Assembly: GCA_038103905.1 (NCBI GenBank) | Contig: JAYNZW010000003.1 | Location: forward strand, 58,824 to 122,823 | Direction: 5' to 3' | DNA from: CABYIR01 sp038103905 | GTDB taxonomy: Bacteria > Pseudomonadota > Alphaproteobacteria > Pelagibacterales > AG-422-B15 | DNA: 64,000 bases | Shown here: positions 59,933-64,000 of the stretch, in pieces | Numbering within the stretch: the first letter of the stretch is position 1 | Layout: every line of letters begins with the position of its first letter | Notes under the pieces: model-generated | What the model was told of the DNA's origin: nothing | The model's database searches: none | What the model saw: the letters and a program-made list of their open reading frames with translations, nothing else | Position numbers and translations under genes: made by a program

Positions 59933-62900
59933 TTATTCATCTATATTTACTTCATTGACCCCATTAATGGATCTTATTTTATCAATTAAATTAGTATTAA
60001 TTTGATAAAGATCAGGCAATGCAAGTCTTTGATTTTCAACGATAATATTAATTTTATGGTCTCCTTTTTGTAAATTAATTGCCTTAAATTCATTCAATGA
60101 AAATTTCTCATTAGCATATATTTGAAGTATCGGCGTCTTTCGATTGATCTTTTTCGTCTCATTATTGGAACTATCATTGAAATTTGAAATCGATGAGTAA
60201 GGTTGATTATTCATCTTAATTACATCTGTAATTTTATAAATTTTTTTAGCTTCCCCTCGAAGGCCATTTCCATCATCCGAAAAATCAATACCAATAGCGT
60301 AAGAGTCACCTTCAACCAAAATATCTCTATATTTACGAAGATTGTTTTCAAATATTATCAGCTCATATATAGAACTAAGATCTGAAAAATTTAAGAATGC
60401 ATATGCATTGCCTCTAGCTGAACGTTTTTCTTTTTTTGATAATAATGTTCCAGCCAATAATACATTTTTTTCATTATGAAAGTTTTTATTCGATTTAATT
60501 ATTTCATAATTCTTGATATCTAATTTAGAAACTTTGTTTAGAAATTGATTTAATGGATGTCCAGATAAATAAAAGCCAAGTATCTCAAATTCTTTCATAA
60601 GCTTTGTTTCCTCGCTCCATTTTTCATTTGATGTAAACTTATATTCAAATTTGGAACTTTCACCAAAAATATCTTCTTGATTACTATTATTTGCTTCATG
60701 AAAATGCTTTAAGTGTTTTATTATCTCAGGGCATTCATTAAATATATTTTCTCTTCTAATATTAAATGAATCAAAGCTTCCTGAACATGCTAATGCCTCT
60801 AGTGTTTTTTTGTTAGAGACAGATGGACTCACTCTAGCTAAGAAATCATTAAAATTTTTGAAATTGCCATTTTTATTTCTCTCTTCTTCAAGTTCCTTAA
60901 TTGCTTCTATTCCAACATTCTTTATTGCTCCTAGAGCATATGAAATTCCTTCACCATCACGTACAAAATATGAGCTAGACTTATTAACATCTGGAGCAAT
61001 TAATGGAATTTTCATTCTATCTAATTCTTGTTGAAATATAGCCAATTTATCAGTGTTATTAATGTCTAACGACATTGATGCAGCAAAAAATTCAATTGGA
61101 AAATGTTTTTTAAGATATGCAGTTTGAAATGCAATCAGAGCATAGGCTGCTGCATGACTTTTATTGAAACCATAATCTGCAAATCTTGATAATAGTTCAA
61201 ATATATTATTTGCTTCATTGTCTTTAAGCCCTTTTGATTTACATCCCTCAACAAATCTTTTCTTTTGAGCTGTCATTTCTTTTTGTATCTTTTTGCCCAT
61301 CGCCCTTCTAAGAAGATCTGCCTCACCATCTGAATAGCCCGATAACTCTCTTGCTACACCCATAACTTGCTCCTGATAAATAATTACACCATATGTTTCC
61401 TTTAATAGATCCTCTAACAATGGATGAACATAATCTGGCTTTTCTCTTCCATGTTTTCTTTCAATGTATGTTGGTATGTTGGCCATTGGTCCTGGACGAT
61501 ACAAGGCAACAAGCGCAATAATATCTTCAAATTTGTCAGGTTTTAAATTTTTAAGTGTATCTTTCATGCCTGGGCTTTCTAATTGAAAAATACCAGTTGT
61601 TTCACCTGTTCCAAGTAGTTCAAATGTACTTGTGTCAGTTAAATCAATTTCTGATATATCAAATTTTTTATATCTTTTTACTAATTCGACACAATTATTA
61701 ATAAGTGTTAATGTTTTTAAACCTAAAAAATCAAATTTTACTAAACCCGCATTTTCAACCCATTTCATATCAAATTGAGTCAGAAAAATATTAGTATCTG
61801 GATCACTATATAAAGGAACATCCTTATAAATAATATCTTTTGAAATAACTACACCTGCAGCATGAATTGAGGCATGTCTCTTAAGTCCTTCTAGTTTAAG
61901 TGCAATACTTAAAAGTTTTTTAATCTTAGGATTCTTATTAGCTTCTTCTGTCAGTTTTGGTTCATCATCAATATATTCTTGAAGACTCAATTGCCTTGAA
62001 GGATCGAATGGTATTAATTTAGTTAAATAATCTACTTGTCCATATGGAATTCCAAGTACTCTTCCAATATCTCTTAACACAGCTCTCGCTTGAAGCTTTC
62101 CAAAAGTTATAATTTGAGCAACATGATCTTTTCCGTACTTCTCATAAACATAGTTGAGAACTTCATCTCTTCTGTCTCTGCAAAAATCAATATCAAAATC
62201 AGGCAATGATACACGCTCAGGGTTTAAAAATCTTTCAAATATTAAACCAAAATGAATTGGATCTAAGTCAGTAATTTCAAGACACCATGCTACCAGAGAA
62301 CCTGCACCTGAACCTCTTCCAGGTCCAACTGGTATATTGTTATTTTTTGCCCATTTAATAAAATCAGCAACAATTAAAAAATACCCTTCATATTTCATAT
62401 TAATAATAATATCTAATTCACTATCTAATCTTTTTTGATATTCATCCCTTAATTGATTAGCTTCATCTTCATTTTCAATTTTTTTCATTTTTAGAGCTTG
62501 TATAACTCTTTTCTCTAACCCTTCATTCGAAATTTTTCTTAGAAGATCTTTTTCAGAATTTTCTGTACCTTTAATAAAAACAGGGAGTATCGGATTTTTT
62601 ATTTCTGGTCTATATGAACACCTTTTTGAGATTTCTATCGTATTTGACAAGGCTTCAGGTAAATCATGAAATAAAGTTTCCATTTCATTAATAGATTTAA
62701 AATAATGTTGATCAGAAAATCTATATCTATCTTGTTGTGAAACAAATTGTTTTTTTTCAATACAGCTTAATGCATCATGTGCTTCGTAATATTCTGGTGA
62801 CTCAAAGTACACTTCATTAGTGGCGACCAAGGGCAATAAATGATCATAAGCTAAATTAAGAAGTGCGTTTTCATTTTTTTTCTTTGAATTCCCTAATCGT

Positions 62901-63424
62901 TGTATCTCAACATAGAGATTGTCATTAAATTGTTCTTTTAAATTTTTAATAAATTGATTTGCATATAGTTCTTTTCCAGAGTTCAGCATCGGCTCAACTA
63001 AATTATTACGACCTCCAGTTAAAACAATTAGTCCATTTTTTTTGTTATATATATCAGATAGATTTAGGGCATTATTAGTTGAATATTTGGTATAACATAA
63101 AGAACTTAATTCAAGTAAATTTTGATATCCATTCAAATTCTTAGCAAACAAATTTAAAAAAAAATATTTATTTTCGAATTCTGTTAAATCTAATTTAAAT
63201 TCAGGAGGTATATTTATTTTTATATTACATCCAATTAATGGCTGTACACCATAGCCTGAAACTTTATCGCTAAATTCTAAAGCTCCAAACATGTTATTAG
63301 TGTCAGTAATACCTACAGCAGGCATTTTGAAAGACTCACACAATTCGGCGATGCGATTTATAGTTATTGCACCCTCAGACAATGAATATTCAGTTTTATT
63401 TGTAAGGTGAACAAAGTTAGTCAT
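59933..63424 (-). CDS. dnaE: DNA polymerase III alpha subunit
   Basis: A 1163-residue replicative polymerase. The N-terminal PHP domain begins FVHLTNKTEYSLSEGAI; the usual HLRVH metal pair reads HLTNK, so this site is degenerate. The polymerase palm has PVGPGRGSGAGSLVAW near residue 361 and the catalytic PDFDIDFCRDRRDEV near 406, and later YNKSHA-type FNKSHAAAYALIAFQ near 745. The beta-clamp and OB-fold parts occupy residues 900-1160. Its ATG overlaps the lolD stop by one base. Confidence 0.96.
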   Translation of the reverse strand: MTNFVHLTNKTEYSLSEGAITINRIAELCESFKMPAVGITDTNNMFGALEFSDKVSGYGVQPLIGCNIKINIPPEFKLDLTEFENKYFFLNLFAKNLNGYQNLLELSSLCYTKYSTNNALNLSDIYNKKNGLIVLTGGRNNLVEPMLNSGKELYANQFIKNLKEQFNDNLYVEIQRLGNSKKKNENALLNLAYDHLLPLVATNEVYFESPEYYEAHDALSCIEKKQFVSQQDRYRFSDQHYFKSINEMETLFHDLPEALSNTIEISKRCSYRPEIKNPILPVFIKGTENSEKDLLRKISNEGLEKRVIQALKMKKIENEDEANQLRDEYQKRLDSELDIIINMKYEGYFLIVADFIKWAKNNNIPVGPGRGSGAGSLVAWCLEITDLDPIHFGLIFERFLNPERVSLPDFDIDFCRDRRDEVLNYVYEKYGKDHVAQIITFGKLQARAVLRDIGRVLGIPYGQVDYLTKLIPFDPSRQLSLQEYIDDEPKLTEEANKNPKIKKLLSIALKLEGLKRHASIHAAGVVISKDIIYKDVPLYSDPDTNIFLTQFDMKWVENAGLVKFDFLGLKTLTLINNCVELVKRYKKFDISEIDLTDTSTFELLGTGETTGIFQLESPGMKDTLKNLKPDKFEDIIALVALYRPGPMANIPTYIERKHGREKPDYVHPLLEDLLKETYGVIIYQEQVMGVARELSGYSDGEADLLRRAMGKKIQKEMTAQKKRFVEGCKSKGLKDNEANNIFELLSRFADYGFNKSHAAAYALIAFQTAYLKKHFPIEFFAASMSLDINNTDKLAIFQQELDRMKIPLIAPDVNKSSSYFVRDGEGISYALGAIKNVGIEAIKELEEERNKNGNFKNFNDFLARVSPSVSNKKTLEALACSGSFDSFNIRRENIFNECPEIIKHLKHFHEANNSNQEDIFGESSKFEYKFTSNEKWSEETKLMKEFEILGFYLSGHPLNQFLNKVSKLDIKNYEIIKSNKNFHNEKNVLLAGTLLSKKEKRSARGNAYAFLNFSDLSSIYELIIFENNLRKYRDILVEGDSYAIGIDFSDDGNGLRGEAKKIYKITDVIKMNNQPYSSISNFNDSSNNETKKINRKTPILQIYANEKFSLNEFKAINLQKGDHKINIIVENQRLALPDLYQINTNLIDKIRSINGVNEVNIDE

Positions 63425-64000
63425 TAGACTAATTTTATCTGCTGATCCGATTTGCTTGCAAGATCCAAATTATGAGTAGCCATAATTAGTGAAATTTTCT
63501 GTGAATAAACAAAGTCAATTAGATGCTCAAAAACATTAATACTCGTATTTTTATCTAAATTGCCAGTTGGCTCATCAGCAATAATAAGTTTTGGCTTATT
63601 TATTATAGCTCTTGCAATAGCAACTCTTTGTTGCTCTCCGCCAGACAAATCTTTTGGCAAATGATTTGTGCGACCACCTAAGCCAAGAATATCCAAACAT
63701 CGATGAGCTGCATCATGTGCAGTTTTTTTATTTGTACCTAATAGTAGTTGAGGAATTGCAACATTTTCAATGGCAGTGAAATCTGAAAAAAGATTATTAG
63801 ATTGGTAGACAAAGCCAATGTTATCCCTTCTGATAAGGTTCTGTTTATTACTACTTATATCTTTTAAATTTTCGTTGAAGAAAAAAATTTCGCCACTATC
63901 CGCTGTATCAATTAGACCTATAATATTCAATAATGTAGATTTACCTGAACCAGAAGGACCTATGACTGAAGTGAATTCACTATCACTTATAGATATGTCG
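63424..64000 (-). CDS. lolD: LolD lipoprotein-release ABC ATPase (5' end outside window)
   Basis: The frame is open to the right edge, where GPSGSGKSTLLN gives Walker A. Downstream are the Q-loop GFVYQSNNLFSDFTA, the ABC signature DLSGGEQQRVAIARA, Walker B LIIADEPTG and the H-loop His in MATHN. LolD powers LolCE, which releases lipoproteins from the inner membrane; MacB-type or FtsE-like ATPases are similar, but the lolD-dnaE neighbourhood favours LolD. The N-terminal 30 or so residues lie beyond position 64000. Confidence 0.9.
   Translation of the reverse strand, partial: DISISDSEFTSVIGPSGSGKSTLLNIIGLIDTADSGEIFFFNENLKDISSNKQNLIRRDNIGFVYQSNNLFSDFTAIENVAIPQLLLGTNKKTAHDAAHRCLDILGLGGRTNHLPKDLSGGEQQRVAIARAIINKPKLIIADEPTGNLDKNTSINVFEHLIDFVYSQKISLIMATHNLDLASKSDQQIKLV

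Noticed and set aside
1..64000. CRISPR arrays, insertion sequences, prophage genes, toxin-antitoxin or restriction systems
   Set aside because: No regularly spaced direct repeats, transposases, integrases, capsid genes or nuclease-methylase pairs were seen. The RatA-like annotation at 33329-33784 is better read as a Coq10-type protein because of its place beside lipA.

Overview
The window is a 64 kb piece of an AT-rich, gene-dense alphaproteobacterial chromosome, probably from a streamlined marine lineage. Three things point there. Gene orders typical of Alphaproteobacteria are present: rlpA-dacA-tmk-holB-metG-tatD, lipA-coq10 and ispDF-ntrYX-trkA-hflX, secG-pyrG-kdsA-eno-ftsB, trpEGDC-lexA-gltA, and lolD-dnaE-rpsB-tsf-pyrH-frr-uppS-cdsA-dxr-bamA-skp-lpxD-fabZ-lpxA-lpxI. 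The lexA promoter carries the alphaproteobacterial SOS box GAAC-N7-GAAC. Intergenic space is minimal, with many 1-, 4-, 8- or 11-nt gene overlaps. The species cannot be assigned from sequence alone. Two runs of ten Ns show that this is a scaffold (single-cell, metagenomic or draft assembly).

Layout. Positions 1-8.6 kb hold a mixed metabolic set: SDR and GMC oxidoreductases, tRNA-Ser(UGA), a DUF2177 membrane protein split by an N gap, an HPP membrane protein, a tiny RodZ-like HTH protein, a saccharopine-dehydrogenase-like protein, a phosphate acyltransferase and a reverse transsulfuration pair. Positions 8.6-15.9 kb form a + strand run for cell wall (mltB, rlpA, dacA) and DNA/translation (tmk, holB, metG, tatD) ending in a DUF6165 gene. 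Positions 15.9-24.0 kb are an accessory surface-glycan island: C-methyltransferase, GDP-mannose 4,6-dehydratase, two glycosyltransferases, sugar aminotransferase, Gfo/Idh dehydrogenase and sugar N-formyltransferase. It is interrupted by a small membrane-protein gene with its own strong ribosome binding site and terminator.

Positions 24.0-40.0 kb are mostly minus-strand housekeeping genes (hflX, dat, trkA, ntrX, ntrY, coq10, lipA, ftsB, eno, kdsA, pyrG, secG, tpiA) with a short + strand block ispDF-pgpA-pncC. Positions 40.1-47.9 kb are a + strand run ppiD-trpE-trpG-trpD-trpC-lexA-gltA. Positions 47.9-64.0 kb are one long minus-strand run from lolD and dnaE through rpsB-tsf, lipid and isoprenoid synthesis, outer-membrane assembly and lipid A synthesis.

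No phage, transposon, CRISPR array or obvious defence system was seen. The points most worth a second look are a well-formed pseudoknot in the rpsB leader that buries the Shine-Dalgarno sequence; the loss of several genes from otherwise intact ancestral operons (pdhABC-lpd, hfq, ntrBC, rseP, lpxB, moaC/moeA/comEC/gltX); altered regulators and enzymes (NtrY without PAS, NtrX without GAFTGA, RlpA without its catalytic Asp); and start-codon oddities at cysM/mltB and dat/hflX.
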